Source: Myxococcales bacterium
GTDB lineage: Bacteria > Myxococcota_A > Polyangia > Polyangiales > Polyangiaceae
Length of the DNA: 43,359 bases
NCBI GenBank assembly: GCA_012514535.1
Contig: JAAZAA010000384.1
Location: 1 to 43,359 of the forward strand
Direction of reading: 5' to 3'
The translations under genes were made by a program, and so were the position numbers. Numbering within the stretch: position 1 is the first letter of the stretch; each line of letters starts with the position of its first letter. The notes beneath the pieces are model-generated. The model searched no databases, was not told the DNA's origin, and was given only the letters and a program-made list of their open reading frames with translations. Positions 1-9,899 of the stretch are shown here, one piece after another.

Positions 1-1145
1 ATCTGGTGGTCGTGTCCCCCGGCGTGCCGAGCTTTCCGGCTCTGGAAGCCGCCGAGGCGGCAGGCGTGCCGGTGATCGGAGAGGTCGAGCTTGCCAGCCG
101 CTTCCTGACCGCCCCGATCGTCGCGATCGGCGGGACGAACGGGAAGAGCACGGCGACGACCCTGGTCGGGCACCTGGTGGAGGCGAGCGGGCGCACCAGC
201 TTCGTGGGGGGCAACCTCGGAGACCCGGCCTGCGACGCCGTCGGGCAAGACCCGCAGGTGGTGGTCTACGAGGTGTCGAGCTTCCAGATGGAGCGGGTCC
301 CCACCTTCAAGCCGCGGGTCGCTGTCCTGCTGAACCTCACGGAGGACCACCTCGACCGGTACCCGGGCTTCGCAGCCTACGCTGCCGCGAAAGGAAACGC
401 CTTCGCCCAGCAGGATGCGGACGACGTCGCCATCGTCCCCGCGGACGATCCCCTGTGCATCGCTCAGGCGCGTCGCGGTCGCGGGCGACTGGTGACCTTC
501 GGCTCCGGCGGCGACTACGATCTCGAGGGGCTCGACGTGGTGGAGGCGAGCACGGGGCATCGCTTTCGCCTCGACGAGACGGATCTCTACGGCCGCCACA
601 ACCACCTGAACGCCGCCGCCGCCATCGCCGCGGCGCGCGCCCTCGGGATCGACGCCGAGGCCATCGAGGAGGGGCTCAAGTGGTTTCGCGCCTTGCCTCA
701 CCGGATGGGCCTCGTGGGGCGCTTGCACGGGGTCAATTTCTACGACGACTCGAAGGCGACGAACGTCGGGGCCACGGTGACCGCTCTGCTCGGGCTCACG
801 GAGCCGAAGGCGGTCCTGATCGCCGGCGGGCGTGACAAGCTCGGGAGCTTCGAGCCCCTCGTCGCCGCGATCGAGCAGAAGGCACGCGCCGTGGTCGTGC
901 TCGGCGAGGCCGCCGAGCGGATCGCGCGGGCGGTCGGCAAGCGCGTGCGCGTGGAGCGAGCGCGGACCATGGGGGAGGCCGTCGAGGCCGCCTACGGTCT
1001 GGCGCGCCCGGGGGACGCCGTCCTGCTGAGCCCGGCCTGTGCCAGCCTGGACATGTTCCGCAGCTACGCCGAGCGAGGAGATCAGTTCGCCATCGCGGTG
1101 CAGCGGCTGGTGACCCGCCTGACCGCCGGGGAGGAGACGCCATGA
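1..1145 (+). CDS. murD: UDP-N-acetylmuramoylalanine--D-glutamate ligase MurD (5' partial)
   Basis: This cytoplasmic ligase adds D-glutamate to UDP-MurNAc-L-Ala using ATP, the second amino-acid step of peptidoglycan precursor synthesis. The reading frame is open from the first base (codons begin at position 3, LVVVSPGVP), so roughly the first 60-70 residues of the usual ~440-residue protein lie outside the window. Visible marks are the Mur-ligase P-loop [12 protein letters not shown], the central-domain motif [18 protein letters not shown], and the DDSKATN motif that opens the C-terminal substrate domain. The C-terminus is complete. Its stop overlaps the ftsW start by four bases, which implies translational coupling inside the division/cell-wall operon. 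The identification is secure; only the start is missing. Confidence 0.97.
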   Translation, partial: LVVVSPGVPSFPALEAAEAAGVPVIGEVELASRFLTAPIVAIGGTNGKSTATTLVGHLVEASGRTSFVGGNLGDPACDAVGQDPQVVVYEVSSFQMERVPTFKPRVAVLLNLTEDHLDRYPGFAAYAAAKGNAFAQQDADDVAIVPADDPLCIAQARRGRGRLVTFGSGGDYDLEGLDVVEASTGHRFRLDETDLYGRHNHLNAAAAIAAARALGIDAEAIEEGLKWFRALPHRMGLVGRLHGVNFYDDSKATNVGATVTALLGLTEPKAVLIAGGRDKLGSFEPLVAAIEQKARAVVVLGEAAERIARAVGKRVRVERARTMGEAVEAAYGLARPGDAVLLSPACASLDMFRSYAERGDQFAIAVQRLVTRLTAGEETP

Positions 1146-2371
1146 AGATGTTGAGGTCCCTGTTCGCGCCGGGCGCCCGCGTCGGGGCGATGGACGTGGT
1201 GCTCGCGGCGGTGGTGGTGGCGCTGATCGGCTTCGGCCTGGTCATGGTCTACAGCGCCAGCGTCGTCGAGGCGACGGCGGATTTCGGCAACCCCCACTAC
1301 TTCCTGCAACGCCACGGGGTGTTTGCGCTGCTGGCCCTCGCCGTCATGTTCGTGGCCTCGCGCTTCGACTACCACAAGCTGCGGCCGCTCACGTATCCGG
1401 TGCTGGGCCTGGTGACGCTGCTCATGGTGCTCAGCGTGGCGGGGTTCGGGCACACGGGTGGTGGAGCCGCGCGCTGGCTCCGTATCGGTCCGATCCACGT
1501 GCAGCCCTCCGAGGCCGCGAAGGTCGCCCTGGTGCTGTGGCTCGGCTACTCCTTGGACCGCAAGCGGGAGCGGGTGAAGACCTTCTCCATCGGCATGCTG
1601 CCGCACCTGCTCATGGCGGGCGTCCTGGTGCTCCTGTGCATGAAGCAGCCGGACTTCGGCGGCGCCGCCGTGTTGCTGTTCTTGACCTTCGCCATGCTGT
1701 TCGTGGCGGGCGCGCGGCTCGGGTATCTGCTGGGGGCGCTGATGCTGGGCGCGCTGTTCGCCACCTGGGCGATCCGCTTCACCCCCTATCGGTGGGAACG
1801 CATGCTGGCCTGGTCCAACATGGCGGAGCACCGGCAGGACCTCGCCTATCAGCCCTTCCAATCCGTGATGAGCTTCGGCTCCGGGGAGATCACCGGCCTC
1901 GGGCTGGGCAAGGGGCTGCAGGTCCTCTACCTCCCGGAGAGCCACACGGACTTCATCTCGGCGATCATCGGCGAGGAGCTCGGCTTCATCGGGATCTTGG
2001 GGTTGTGCGCCGTGTACCTGGTCATCGTGGCCCGCGGCGTCCGGGTCGCCCTGAGCGCCGAGGACGAGTACGGCTCCTACGTCGCCTTCGGGCTCTCCGT
2101 GTTGTTCGGAGTCCAGGCGCTCGTGAACATGTCCGTGGCGATGGCGGTGCTCCCGACGAAAGGCCTCACGCTCCCCTTCGTCAGCTACGGCGGATCGTCC
2201 CTGCTCGTGTCCGCGGCCGCCATGGGGATCCTCCTGAACATCTCACGCCCGCGCCTCGGCCCCGCGCCGCTGGCGGCGCCGTACACGGCCGCTCCCGAGG
2301 CCTCGGCCACGGTCCTGACCGAGTCGACCTTCGGCGACGGCGCCGATCCCGCGGAGGGGGCCCGAGCATGA
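1142..2371 (+). CDS. ftsW: Peptidoglycan glycosyltransferase FtsW (SEDS family)
   Basis: FtsW is the multi-pass inner-membrane SEDS protein that polymerises lipid II glycan strands at the division septum with a class B penicillin-binding protein. The 409 residues give about ten hydrophobic segments. SEDS signatures are visible: the ARWLRIG...QPSE loop near residue 112-123, [20 protein letters not shown] in the large extracytoplasmic loop, and [16 protein letters not shown] near the C-terminus. Its place between murD and murG is the classical dcw location of ftsW and favours it over its paralogue RodA. The ATG lies in a four-base ATGA overlap with murD, and its own stop overlaps the murG start the same way. 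The last ~40 residues are a low-complexity Ala/Pro tail. Confidence 0.96.
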   Translation: MKMLRSLFAPGARVGAMDVVLAAVVVALIGFGLVMVYSASVVEATADFGNPHYFLQRHGVFALLALAVMFVASRFDYHKLRPLTYPVLGLVTLLMVLSVAGFGHTGGGAARWLRIGPIHVQPSEAAKVALVLWLGYSLDRKRERVKTFSIGMLPHLLMAGVLVLLCMKQPDFGGAAVLLFLTFAMLFVAGARLGYLLGALMLGALFATWAIRFTPYRWERMLAWSNMAEHRQDLAYQPFQSVMSFGSGEITGLGLGKGLQVLYLPESHTDFISAIIGEELGFIGILGLCAVYLVIVARGVRVALSAEDEYGSYVAFGLSVLFGVQALVNMSVAMAVLPTKGLTLPFVSYGGSSLLVSAAAMGILLNISRPRLGPAPLAAPYTAAPEASATVLTESTFGDGADPAEGARA

Positions 2372-3516
2372 GCGCGACCCTCGTCCTGGCTGGCGGCGGT
2401 ACCGGCGGGCACGTCTACCCGATGGTGGCCGTGGCCCACGCCTTGCGGCGGCTGCGGCCCGACGTGCGCCTCGTCTTCGTTGGCACCCAGCGCGGTATGG
2501 AGACCCGGGTCGTGCCCGAAGAGGGCTTCGAGCTCGAGCTCCTCGAGGTGCTCCCCATCCGCGGGGGCGGCCTCGCCGGAGTCGTGAAGGGCGTGGCCCG
2601 TGCCGCCCTCAGCTTGCCCGAGTCACGGGCGCTGCTGCGCCGGCTCGAGGCGCGGGCGGTGTTCTCGATCGGCGGCTACGCCGCCGGGCCCGTGTCTCTG
2701 GCGGCGCGCACGCTGGGCATCCCGCTGGCGTTGATGGAGCCGAACAGCATCATCGGGCTGGCGAATCAGCTGATCGCTCCCTTCGTGCAGCGCGCGTACA
2801 CCGCGTTCCGCATCACCGAGAGCCGCTTCGCGCCCGCGGTGGTCCTCGCCACCGGCGTGCCGCTGCGAGACGGCTTCGAGCCCCGGCCCTATCCGCCGCG
2901 GCGCGGACCGCTGCGGATCCTGGTCCTCGGGGGGAGCCAGGGGGCCAAGACGTTGAACGAGACGATCCCGGCGGCTTTGAGTCGCGTGCGCAGCCCCTTG
3001 CGGGTGGTGCACCAGTGCGGGCGCGCGCACGCCGATGCCGTCCGGGCCCGTTACGCGGAGCTCGGGGTGGATTTCGCAGAGGTCGTGCCCTTCATCGACG
3101 ACATGCCCGCAGCCCTCGCCGACGCGCAGCTGGTGGTGAGCCGCTCGGGGGCGGGCGCCGTGAGCGAGATCTGCGCCGTGGGGCGCCCGAGCCTGCTGGT
3201 GCCCTATCCGTTCGCCGCGGGTGACCACCAATGGGTGAACGCCGAGGCGCTCCAACAGGGGGGCGCCGCGGTCTGCCTGCGCGCGGAGGCGGCGACGGTG
3301 GAGCGCCTCACGGCGACGCTCGAAGGGATGCTCGAAGATCCCGCGACTCTCCCGCGCATGGCGGCGGCGGCGCGGCGGCTGGGCCGCCCCCACGCCGCAG
3401 AGACCATCGCCCGCGATTTCCTCGACCTGGCCGGCCTGGCGACGTCGAGCACACCAGGGGCCGGTTCGCCGCGGGAGCAGGGCGGAAGCGGCCAGCAGCC
3501 AGAGGAGATGACGTGA
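2368..3516 (+). CDS. murG: UDP-GlcNAc:lipid I N-acetylglucosaminyltransferase MurG
   Basis: MurG transfers GlcNAc from UDP-GlcNAc to lipid I on the cytoplasmic face of the membrane, making lipid II. The 382-residue protein starts [18 protein letters not shown], the hallmark glycine-rich MurG N-terminus. Later marks are [21 protein letters not shown], the second Rossmann glycine loop [14 protein letters not shown], and [11 protein letters not shown] with [10 protein letters not shown] in the nucleotide-sugar pocket. I chose the ATG at 2368 because it overlaps the ftsW stop as ATGA and begins exactly at the family N-terminus; the frame is open far upstream, but that part reads only as a shadow of ftsW. 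About 25 residues at the C-terminus are Gly/Ser/Gln-rich and unlikely to be structured. Confidence 0.97.
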   Translation: MSATLVLAGGGTGGHVYPMVAVAHALRRLRPDVRLVFVGTQRGMETRVVPEEGFELELLEVLPIRGGGLAGVVKGVARAALSLPESRALLRRLEARAVFSIGGYAAGPVSLAARTLGIPLALMEPNSIIGLANQLIAPFVQRAYTAFRITESRFAPAVVLATGVPLRDGFEPRPYPPRRGPLRILVLGGSQGAKTLNETIPAALSRVRSPLRVVHQCGRAHADAVRARYAELGVDFAEVVPFIDDMPAALADAQLVVSRSGAGAVSEICAVGRPSLLVPYPFAAGDHQWVNAEALQQGGAAVCLRAEAATVERLTATLEGMLEDPATLPRMAAAARRLGRPHAAETIARDFLDLAGLATSSTPGAGSPREQGGSGQQPEEMT

Positions 3517-4937
3517 TGTTCCGTGGGCGAGTTCGGCAGGTGCATTTCATCGGGGTCGGGGGGGTCGGCATGAGCGGTCTGGCGGAGATCCTCCGCACCC
3601 TCCAGTTCGACGTCTCCGGCTCCGACCTGCGCGACGGCGAGAACACCCGCAACCTGCGTCGCCTCGGGGTGCGTATCGACCTCGGGCACCGCGCGGACAA
3701 CGTCCACGGCGCCGACGTGGTCGTGTACTCGAGCGCGATTCAGTCCGAAAACCCGGAGATCCAGGAGGCGCGCGCCCTCGGCATCCCCGTGATCTCCCGA
3801 GCCGAAATGCTCGCGGAGCTGATGCGCCTGAAGTACGGCGTCGCCATCGCCGGTTCCCACGGGAAGACGACGACCACCTCCCTCGTGGCCACCGTGCTCC
3901 GGGCGGCGGGCTTCGATCCGACCGTGGTGGTGGGCGGTCGCATGGCGGCCCTCGGCAGCACCGCGCGGCTCGGCGCGGGCGACCTGCTGGTGGCCGAAGC
4001 GGACGAGAGCGACGGCTCGTTCCTCCGCCTCTCGCCCACGATCGCCGTGGTCACGAACATCGATCCCGAGCACCTCGATTTCTACGGGACCCACGAGCAG
4101 CTGAAGTCTGCGTTCGTCGAGTTCATCGAGAAGGTCCCGTTCTACGGGCTCGCCGTGCTCTGTCTGGACCACCCCGACGTGCAGGAGCTCCTGCCGCGGG
4201 TGCAGCGGCGTCACGTCACCTACGGGATCAGCCCCCAGGCGGACTACTCCGCCCGCGGCGTCCAGGTGCAGGGGGTGTCGACCAGCTTCGACGCGTTCCG
4301 CCGCGGGGAACCCCTGGGGCAGTTCACCGTGCGCATGCCGGGGCACCACAACGTGCTTAACACGTTGGCGGCCATCGCGGTGGCGGACGAGCTGGAGGTC
4401 CCCCTCGACGTCATGAAGACGGCGCTGGCGACGTTCCACGGCGTCGCGCGGCGCTTCTCCGTGGTCGACGTGGCCGAGGGGGTCGCCCTGGTCGACGACT
4501 ACGGCCACCACCCTGCGGAGATCCGGGCGACGCTCGCCGCCGCTCGGAGCGCCTACCAAAACAAGGTCCTGGTCGCCTTTCAGCCGCACCGGTACACGCG
4601 CACCCAGCACCTGTTCGACGACTTCGCGCGGGCGTTCAACGACGCGGACCTCGTGCTCCTCACGGACATCTACTCCGCGGGCGAGGCGCCGATCGAGGGC
4701 GTCGATTCGGAGCGCCTGGCAGAGGCCCTGCGCGCCCACGGTCACCACGGCGCGCGCTACGTGCCGGATCGGGACGAGCTGGTGCGGCAGCTGGGGGCGG
4801 CGGCGAGCGCCGGGGACGTGGTGATCGCCCTGGGCGCGGGAGACATCAACCGCATCCTCGGCACGGTGGGCGCGGACATTCGCAACCGCGCGCTGCAGCA
4901 AGGGGGCGAGAAACAGGGGGGAGGGCAGGGATCGTGA
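3516..4937 (+). CDS. murC: UDP-N-acetylmuramate--L-alanine ligase MurC
   Basis: MurC joins L-alanine to UDP-MurNAc with ATP, the first amino-acid step of the peptidoglycan stem peptide. The 473 residues carry the N-terminal UDP-binding loop [17 protein letters not shown], the P-loop [30 protein letters not shown], and the C-terminal [11 protein letters not shown] and FQPHRYTRT motifs typical of MurC rather than MurD/E/F. The ATG at 3516 shares one base with the murG stop (TGATG); a GTG one codon upstream is also possible. An AGAGGAGATG purine stretch inside the end of murG may serve as its ribosome binding site. It is followed directly by ftsQ with a GTGA overlap, leaving no room for murB or ddl. 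Confidence 0.97.
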   Translation: MFRGRVRQVHFIGVGGVGMSGLAEILRTLQFDVSGSDLRDGENTRNLRRLGVRIDLGHRADNVHGADVVVYSSAIQSENPEIQEARALGIPVISRAEMLAELMRLKYGVAIAGSHGKTTTTSLVATVLRAAGFDPTVVVGGRMAALGSTARLGAGDLLVAEADESDGSFLRLSPTIAVVTNIDPEHLDFYGTHEQLKSAFVEFIEKVPFYGLAVLCLDHPDVQELLPRVQRRHVTYGISPQADYSARGVQVQGVSTSFDAFRRGEPLGQFTVRMPGHHNVLNTLAAIAVADELEVPLDVMKTALATFHGVARRFSVVDVAEGVALVDDYGHHPAEIRATLAAARSAYQNKVLVAFQPHRYTRTQHLFDDFARAFNDADLVLLTDIYSAGEAPIEGVDSERLAEALRAHGHHGARYVPDRDELVRQLGAAASAGDVVIALGAGDINRILGTVGADIRNRALQQGGEKQGGGQGS

Positions 4938-5812
4938 GCAACCGCCGGACGCGCACGCGGGCCCGCGCGAAGGGGAAGCCCGAGGTCGCGGCTCCCGACG
5001 AGAGGGCCTTCACGCCCCCGGAAGATCCGACGGAGAGCTCACCGCCGAGCGGGTGGGCCCAGCGCCTCTGGTCCGTGACGCGGGTGCTCTTCGGCGCCGC
5101 GCTGGTGCTCGGGGTGGCGGGGATCGTCGGGTGGGGAGCGCACCGCTACGCCCTCACCACCCCCCGCTTCGCGATCCAGAGCGTCGAGGTCGAAGGCGCG
5201 CGCCGCCTGGGAGCGGATCAGGTGAAGGAGCTGGCGGGCGTGGAGGTGGGGGCCAACGTGTTCGCGCTCGACGTCGCGGGGGCGCAGGAGCGGCTGCTCG
5301 AGAGCCCCTGGGTCGCCGAGGCGCGCATCACCCGGCGCCTCCCCGGTCACGTGCGCATCGCAGTCGAGGAGCGTGAGGCGGGGGCGCTGGTCCTCGTGGG
5401 GGAGCGCCTGTTCCTGGCGACCCGGTCCGGCGAGGTCTTCAAGCCCTTCGAGGAGGGGGATCCCTACGATCTGCCCACGGTCACGGGCGTCGATCTGGAC
5501 GCGCTGGTCCGAGACGAGGCCCGGGAGCTGGAGCGCGTGCAAGAGGCCCTCGAGCTCCTGCGGCAGTACGAGAAGGTCCCGCTGGCCCACGTCTTCCCGG
5601 CTCAGGAGGTCCACATGGGACCAGGGGGCGGCGCCACGCTGACGGTCGGGCGTCAGGGGTTGACTCTCCACCTCGGCGCCGGGCCCTGGAAGCAGAAGCT
5701 GCTGCGGGCGACCCGCGTCGTGGAGCGGGCCCAGGCGCGCGGACAGCTGCCCGGGATCGTGTTCCTCGACAACGAGGCGCACCCGGAGCGGGTGGTCGTG
5801 AGAATGCGATGA
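4934..5812 (+). CDS. ftsQ: Cell division protein FtsQ/DivIB
   Basis: FtsQ is a bitopic inner-membrane divisome protein that links FtsL/FtsB to the rest of the septal machinery. The 292 residues show a basic N-terminal tail ([12 protein letters not shown]), one transmembrane helix at about residues 48-70, and then a POTRA domain ([22 protein letters not shown] through [18 protein letters not shown]). A beta domain of the FtsQ type follows ([21 protein letters not shown]) and ends with a short basic segment. The GTG start overlaps the murC stop as GTGA. Sequence conservation in this family is low, so the call rests on the topology, the POTRA pattern and the position between murC and ftsA. About 185 bases separate it from ftsA. 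Confidence 0.92.
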   Translation: MSNRRTRTRARAKGKPEVAAPDERAFTPPEDPTESSPPSGWAQRLWSVTRVLFGAALVLGVAGIVGWGAHRYALTTPRFAIQSVEVEGARRLGADQVKELAGVEVGANVFALDVAGAQERLLESPWVAEARITRRLPGHVRIAVEEREAGALVLVGERLFLATRSGEVFKPFEEGDPYDLPTVTGVDLDALVRDEARELERVQEALELLRQYEKVPLAHVFPAQEVHMGPGGGATLTVGRQGLTLHLGAGPWKQKLLRATRVVERAQARGQLPGIVFLDNEAHPERVVVRMR

Positions 5813-5997
5813 GGGGGCGCGAGCAAAACTTGGCCAGCCTCGAGGGTGCGTGGCAGCGTCGGCCAGCCATCGCGCCTCTCCTGCCGGGCGCCGGTGGCGG
5901 CCTCGACGCCGGGCTCCCCCTCGGCGGGCCGCTCACTCGGCGAGGGCGGCGACGGGCGTCGGCATCCGGCCACAGGCAACCGAGCAGCTGAACAATC

Positions 5998-7260
5998 ATG
6001 ACGACTGGGCTTGTTTCTCCCGAGATCATCGTTGGCCTCGACCTAGGCTCGACCAAGGTGTCCGCCGTGGTCGGGGAGGTCGACGCCGATGGCATCACCG
6101 TGCTGGGCGTCGGCAGCGTCCCGTGCCGCGGGCTTCGTAAGGGCGTTGTCAGCAACATCGAGTGGACCGTCCGCGCCATCCGCGAGGCCGTCGACGCGGC
6201 CCAGACGATGGCGGGGGTCGAGATCGACACGGTGTACGCCGGGGTTGCGGGGAGCCACATCCGGAGCCTCTCGTCGGACGGCGTGTGCGCCATCGCCGGG
6301 CGCGAGGTGACCCGCGCGGACGTGGAGCGGGTGCTCGAGGGCGCGCGGGCCATCCCGGTGGACGCGGATCGCATGATCCTGCACGTGCTGCCCCGGGAGT
6401 ACGTGGTCGACAACCAGGACGGGATCCGTGACCCGATCGGCATGAGCGGCGTGCGCCTGCAGGCCCGCGTGAACCTCGTGACGGCGGCGACATCCTGCGT
6501 GCAGAACGTGGTCCGCTGCGTGGAGCGCTGCGGCCTCGACGTCGCGGACGTCGTGCTCGAGCCCCTGGCCAGCGCGGACGCGGTGGTGAGCGAGGACGAG
6601 AAGGAGATCGGCGTCGCGGTGGTGGACATCGGCGGCGGCACGACGGACCTGCTCATCTACGCAGACGGTGGCATCGCGCACACCAGCGTGATCCCGGCCG
6701 GGGGCAACAACATCACCAGCGACGTGGCCGCCGGGCTGCGCACGCCGATGGCCGAGGCCGAGCGGCTGAAGCGCAACTACGGCTGCGCCCTGGGCCGCAT
6801 GATCGGTGATGACGAGGAGATCGAGGTGCCGGGCGTCGGCGGCCACGCGCCGCGCCGCGCCGCGCGTCGGCTGCTGAGCGACATCATCGAGCCCCGCTGC
6901 GAGGAGATCTTCCACGAGATCCGCCGGCGGATGGAGGAGACGGGCTTGCTCGAGCGCGTGAGCGCCGGCGCCGTGCTGACCGGCGGTGCGAACCTGATGG
7001 AAGGCATGGCGGAGTGCGGCGAGGAGATCCTCGGCATGCCGGTCCGGATGGGCTTCCCGGTGGAGATCCGCGGTCTGGTCCAGCTGGTGCAGGGGCCTCA
7101 GTACGCCACGGGCGTCGGCCTGGTGCGCTACGGCGCCTGGCAGCTCGAGGAGGCCCGGGCGCGCGCGGCGGAGACGACCGGCGAGCGCCCCCGCGAAACC
7201 CAGGCTCGCCCCGCGCGCACGCGCGGCGGCTTCATCGATTGGTTCAGGGCGGCCTTCTGA
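5998..7260 (+). CDS. ftsA: Cell division protein FtsA (actin-like)
   Basis: FtsA is the actin-fold ATPase that tethers FtsZ polymers to the inner membrane. The 420 residues show the phosphate-1 loop IVGLDLGSTKVSAVVGE near the N-terminus, VVDIGGGTTDLLIY (phosphate 2) at about residue 210, and LTGGANLMEGM (adenosine motif) at about 325. The final segment, RGGFIDWFRAAF, has the amphipathic pattern of the FtsA membrane-targeting helix. Upstream lies a 185-base spacer after ftsQ with no recognisable gene; it contains a 60-codon frame (5809-5991) that I do not believe codes. There is no strong Shine-Dalgarno before the ATG. ftsZ follows after 135 bases. Confidence 0.96.
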   Translation: MTTGLVSPEIIVGLDLGSTKVSAVVGEVDADGITVLGVGSVPCRGLRKGVVSNIEWTVRAIREAVDAAQTMAGVEIDTVYAGVAGSHIRSLSSDGVCAIAGREVTRADVERVLEGARAIPVDADRMILHVLPREYVVDNQDGIRDPIGMSGVRLQARVNLVTAATSCVQNVVRCVERCGLDVADVVLEPLASADAVVSEDEKEIGVAVVDIGGGTTDLLIYADGGIAHTSVIPAGGNNITSDVAAGLRTPMAEAERLKRNYGCALGRMIGDDEEIEVPGVGGHAPRRAARRLLSDIIEPRCEEIFHEIRRRMEETGLLERVSAGAVLTGGANLMEGMAECGEEILGMPVRMGFPVEIRGLVQLVQGPQYATGVGLVRYGAWQLEEARARAAETTGERPRETQARPARTRGGFIDWFRAAF

Positions 7261-7395
7261 TCGCCCAGTTCGAGCGCAGTCCCCAACGTCCGATCCCTAC
7301 ACACCACAGAGAGAGCGAAGCGAGCCAGTCACACACCGGGGGAGGCAGACCCCGTGGCGCCGGCTCAGCGGCAGAGACCGCACCGGGAGGATCCA

Positions 7396-8643
7396 ATGAG
7401 TTTTTCGATCGAGTTTGCAGACGATTCAGAGCAGTACCGAGCTCGCATCAAGGTGGTGGGGGTCGGGGGATCCGGCAACAACGCCATCAACACCATGATC
7501 CACTTCGGGCTGGAGGGTGTTGAGTTCCTGAGCGTGAACACCGACGTGCAGGCGCTGAACGCCAACGCGGCGGCGGAGCGCATCCACATCGGCGCGGCCG
7601 TCACCCGCGGGCTGGGCGCTGGCGCCGATCCGGAGCGAGGGCGCAAGGCCGCGCTCGAGGACGTGAATCGCCTCAAGGAGGCCCTCGAGGGCGCCGACAT
7701 GGTGTTCGTCACGGCGGGCATGGGCGGCGGCACGGGGACGGGCGCGGCTCCGGTGATCGCGCAGATCGCTCGGGAGGCGGGCGCCCTGACCGTCGGTGTG
7801 GTCACCAAGCCGTTCGCCTTCGAGGGGCGTCAGCGCGCGCGGCGCGCGGAGATGGGTCTCGGCATGCTGAGCGAGCATGTGGACACCCTGATCACGATCC
7901 CCAACGAGAAGCTCATGACCCTCGCGGACGAGGATCTGACCTTCGTCGAGGCGTTCCGGAAGGCTGACGAGGTCCTCTATCAGGCGGTGCGCGGCATCAG
8001 CGATCTGATCACCCTCGACGGGATCGTGAACGTGGACTTCGCGGACGTCACGACGGTCATGCGCGGCATGGGACGCTCGCTGATGGGCACCGGCTGCGCC
8101 AAGGGCGAGGGGCGTGCGCGCATCGCGGCCGAGCAGGCCGTCACTTCGCCGCTGCTCGACAACATCTCCGTGCAGGGCGCGACGGGCGTGCTCATCAACG
8201 TGGTGGGTGGTCCCGACATGCGGATGCGCGAGATCCAGGAGGCGGCCTCTCTGATCCAGGAGCAGGCGCACGAGGACGCCAACATCATCTTCGGCGCCAG
8301 CATCGACGAGAGCATGGGAGAGACCCTCAAGGTGACGGTGATCGCCACCGGCTTCGACCGGGTCCCCTCCGAGGACGGGCTGATGACCGAGGCGGCGCGG
8401 GGCTCCACGCGGCCCGCCACGCGGGAGTCGAGCCTGCCCGTTGGACGCGAACTCCCGGCGCGAGCGCCCTCGGAGGTGCCGGCGTACTCCACCCGGCGTC
8501 CCCAGAGCTCGCCTGCGCTGGCCCCCGGGCAGCTGGGCGGACCCCTGACCAGCCCCGCCGTCCGCGACCGCATCACGTTTCCGTCGCAGATCGACACGGA
8601 CTGGGACACGCCTGCCTATCAGCGGCGCCAATCGAACAGCTGA
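7396..8643 (+). CDS. ftsZ: Cell division GTPase FtsZ
   Basis: FtsZ is the tubulin-like GTPase that forms the cytokinetic ring. The 415 residues start MSFSIEFADDSEQYRARIKVVGVGGSGNNAIN; the tubulin signature GMGGGTGTGAAPV lies at residues 108-120 and the catalytic T7-loop motif NVDFADV near residue 216. After the globular core (to about residue 330) comes a Pro/Ser-rich linker of ~70 residues. The protein ends with a conserved C-terminal peptide, DWDTPAYQRRQSNS, the docking site for FtsA and other partners. The ATG at 7396 has a GGGAGG Shine-Dalgarno about six bases upstream, which is why the longer in-frame extension (to 7354) is rejected. It is the last gene of the + strand dcw block. Confidence 0.98.
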   Translation: MSFSIEFADDSEQYRARIKVVGVGGSGNNAINTMIHFGLEGVEFLSVNTDVQALNANAAAERIHIGAAVTRGLGAGADPERGRKAALEDVNRLKEALEGADMVFVTAGMGGGTGTGAAPVIAQIAREAGALTVGVVTKPFAFEGRQRARRAEMGLGMLSEHVDTLITIPNEKLMTLADEDLTFVEAFRKADEVLYQAVRGISDLITLDGIVNVDFADVTTVMRGMGRSLMGTGCAKGEGRARIAAEQAVTSPLLDNISVQGATGVLINVVGGPDMRMREIQEAASLIQEQAHEDANIIFGASIDESMGETLKVTVIATGFDRVPSEDGLMTEAARGSTRPATRESSLPVGRELPARAPSEVPAYSTRRPQSSPALAPGQLGGPLTSPAVRDRITFPSQIDTDWDTPAYQRRQSNS

Positions 8644-8656
8644 GTCTGACGGCTAG

Positions 8657-8699
8657 CGGACGGCTAGCTGAACCCCAACGGCTGACGTCCAGCTGTCCG
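8657..8699. terminator. Possible hairpin between convergent ftsZ and kinase genes
   Basis: In the 57-base gap after ftsZ, CGGACGGCT (8657-8665) can pair with AGCTGTCCG (8691-8699) with one G-U pair, enclosing a 25-base loop. The same gap has the direct repeat GACGGCTAGC at 8648-8657 and 8659-8668. There is no U-tract, so an intrinsic terminator is only a guess from the convergent context. Confidence 0.3.
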
Positions 8700-8700
8700 C

Positions 8701-9759
8701 TCAGGTGAGGAACTCGTCCGACCACTTCTGCCGCGCGGAACTCCCCGCGTAGCAGAGGAGGTCGCGTCCGAGATCGCTCGCCTGGGCGTAGCGGTCCGCG
8801 GGGATCGGAGCGAGCGCGCGGGCGACGATCCGATCGAGCTCCGGCGGCAGCGCGCGCACGCGGCTGGGTGGCAGGTAGTCCAGGTTGGTCGCGGCTGTCG
8901 CCGCCTCCGAGAGCCTGGTACAATGGGAGAAGGGCCCGCGTCCGGTCAGGCACTCGTACAGCACACAGCCGAGCGAGAAGCAGTCCAACCGCTCGTCGAT
9001 GTCGTGCTGGGTGAGCCACTCGGGGGCGAGGTAGCCAGGGGTGCCCGCCACACGGTGGCGTGTCGGATCGAGGCCGGGGTCGATTGCCGCGAAGAAGCTC
9101 ACCCCGAAGTCGAGCACCTTGGGCACGGCGCGCCCGGCGTAGTCCGTGTCGAGCACGATGTTCGTCGGCTTGAGGTCGCCGTGGACGACGCCGTGGGCGT
9201 GCGCGTAGGCGACGGCCGACACGACCGGGAGCAGGACGTCGACGGCGTCTTCGGGAGAGAGGTGTCCATCCGTGCGCAGGCGACTCGCGAGGGTGACCCC
9301 CTCGACGAACTCGAAGGTCATGAACGCGATGCCCTGTTCGAGGCCGGCGTCGAGGAGCTTGATCACGTTGGGGTGCGTGAGGCGCGCCACGATCTCCGCC
9401 TCCCGGAGGAAGCGCAGGCCGGCCGCTGGATCCCGGTGGAAGTAGTCCGGCAGCATCACCTTGAGGGCGACGCTGCGCTGGAGGAGCTCGTCGCGGGCCC
9501 GGTAGACCGCGCCCATGCCGCCGAGCCCGATGCGTCCCTCGATCAGGTACCGGTCGAAGCGAGCGCCGGGCACGAGGGAAGGGGGTGGGGTCGGGTCGAT
9601 GACTCCGTCGACGGCGACCTCGGTCATCGAGGAGGCGCCCCGCACGTCGAGAGCCCCCACGTGACCAGGCCCCACATCGCCAGGGAGCGCCGCGGGGGCC
9701 TCTCCCCCCTCCGCGTCGAAGTTGATCAGCGTTCTCGTCGTTGCCTCGTCGTGCGCCAT
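8701..9759 (-). CDS. Serine/threonine protein kinase (Hanks type, HGD variant)
   Basis: This is a eukaryotic-like Ser/Thr kinase of 352 residues with no transmembrane segment, so probably cytoplasmic. After a ~65-residue acidic, Pro-rich leader come the Gly loop GRIGLGGMGAVY (residues 76-87), the VALK lysine (K100), the catalytic loop VVHGDLKPTNI, the metal-binding DFG and the GTPGYLAPE activation-segment end. The usual HRD is HGD, which makes it a non-RD kinase; the catalytic Asp and Lys are kept. No PASTA or other sensor domain follows, and the protein ends soon after the kinase fold. The ATG at 9759 is chosen because the frame upstream runs into the phosphatase gene. It lies downstream of the STAS and phosphatase genes on the same strand and could phosphorylate partners there or in the divisome; the target is unknown. 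Confidence 0.9.
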   Translation of the reverse strand: MAHDEATTRTLINFDAEGGEAPAALPGDVGPGHVGALDVRGASSMTEVAVDGVIDPTPPPSLVPGARFDRYLIEGRIGLGGMGAVYRARDELLQRSVALKVMLPDYFHRDPAAGLRFLREAEIVARLTHPNVIKLLDAGLEQGIAFMTFEFVEGVTLASRLRTDGHLSPEDAVDVLLPVVSAVAYAHAHGVVHGDLKPTNIVLDTDYAGRAVPKVLDFGVSFFAAIDPGLDPTRHRVAGTPGYLAPEWLTQHDIDERLDCFSLGCVLYECLTGRGPFSHCTRLSEAATAATNLDYLPPSRVRALPPELDRIVARALAPIPADRYAQASDLGRDLLCYAGSSARQKWSDEFLT

Positions 9760-9899
9760 TGGCCCACGATGGGATGCTGGTGCGTCCCCCCGTATGGCAG
9801 ATCGACGGCACGGCAGGCGCCTACTTGAGCGAGGGGCGCGACATACGACACTGCGAGGAAATTGCCGCGCGCGGTAACGCTTCCATGTCCCGGAGGAGA

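Noticed and set aside
3204-4901. A 565-codon open frame on the - strand opposite murC
   Set aside because: murC has full catalytic motifs in its frame; the opposite reading is a compositional shadow (His/Arg/Val-rich, no family match).
5809-5991. Possible small gene of 60 codons overlapping the ftsQ stop as ATGA
   Set aside because: The overlap looks like the other couplings in the operon, but the product is Arg/Gly/Pro-rich with no Shine-Dalgarno and no recognisable feature, so it is left as a spacer.
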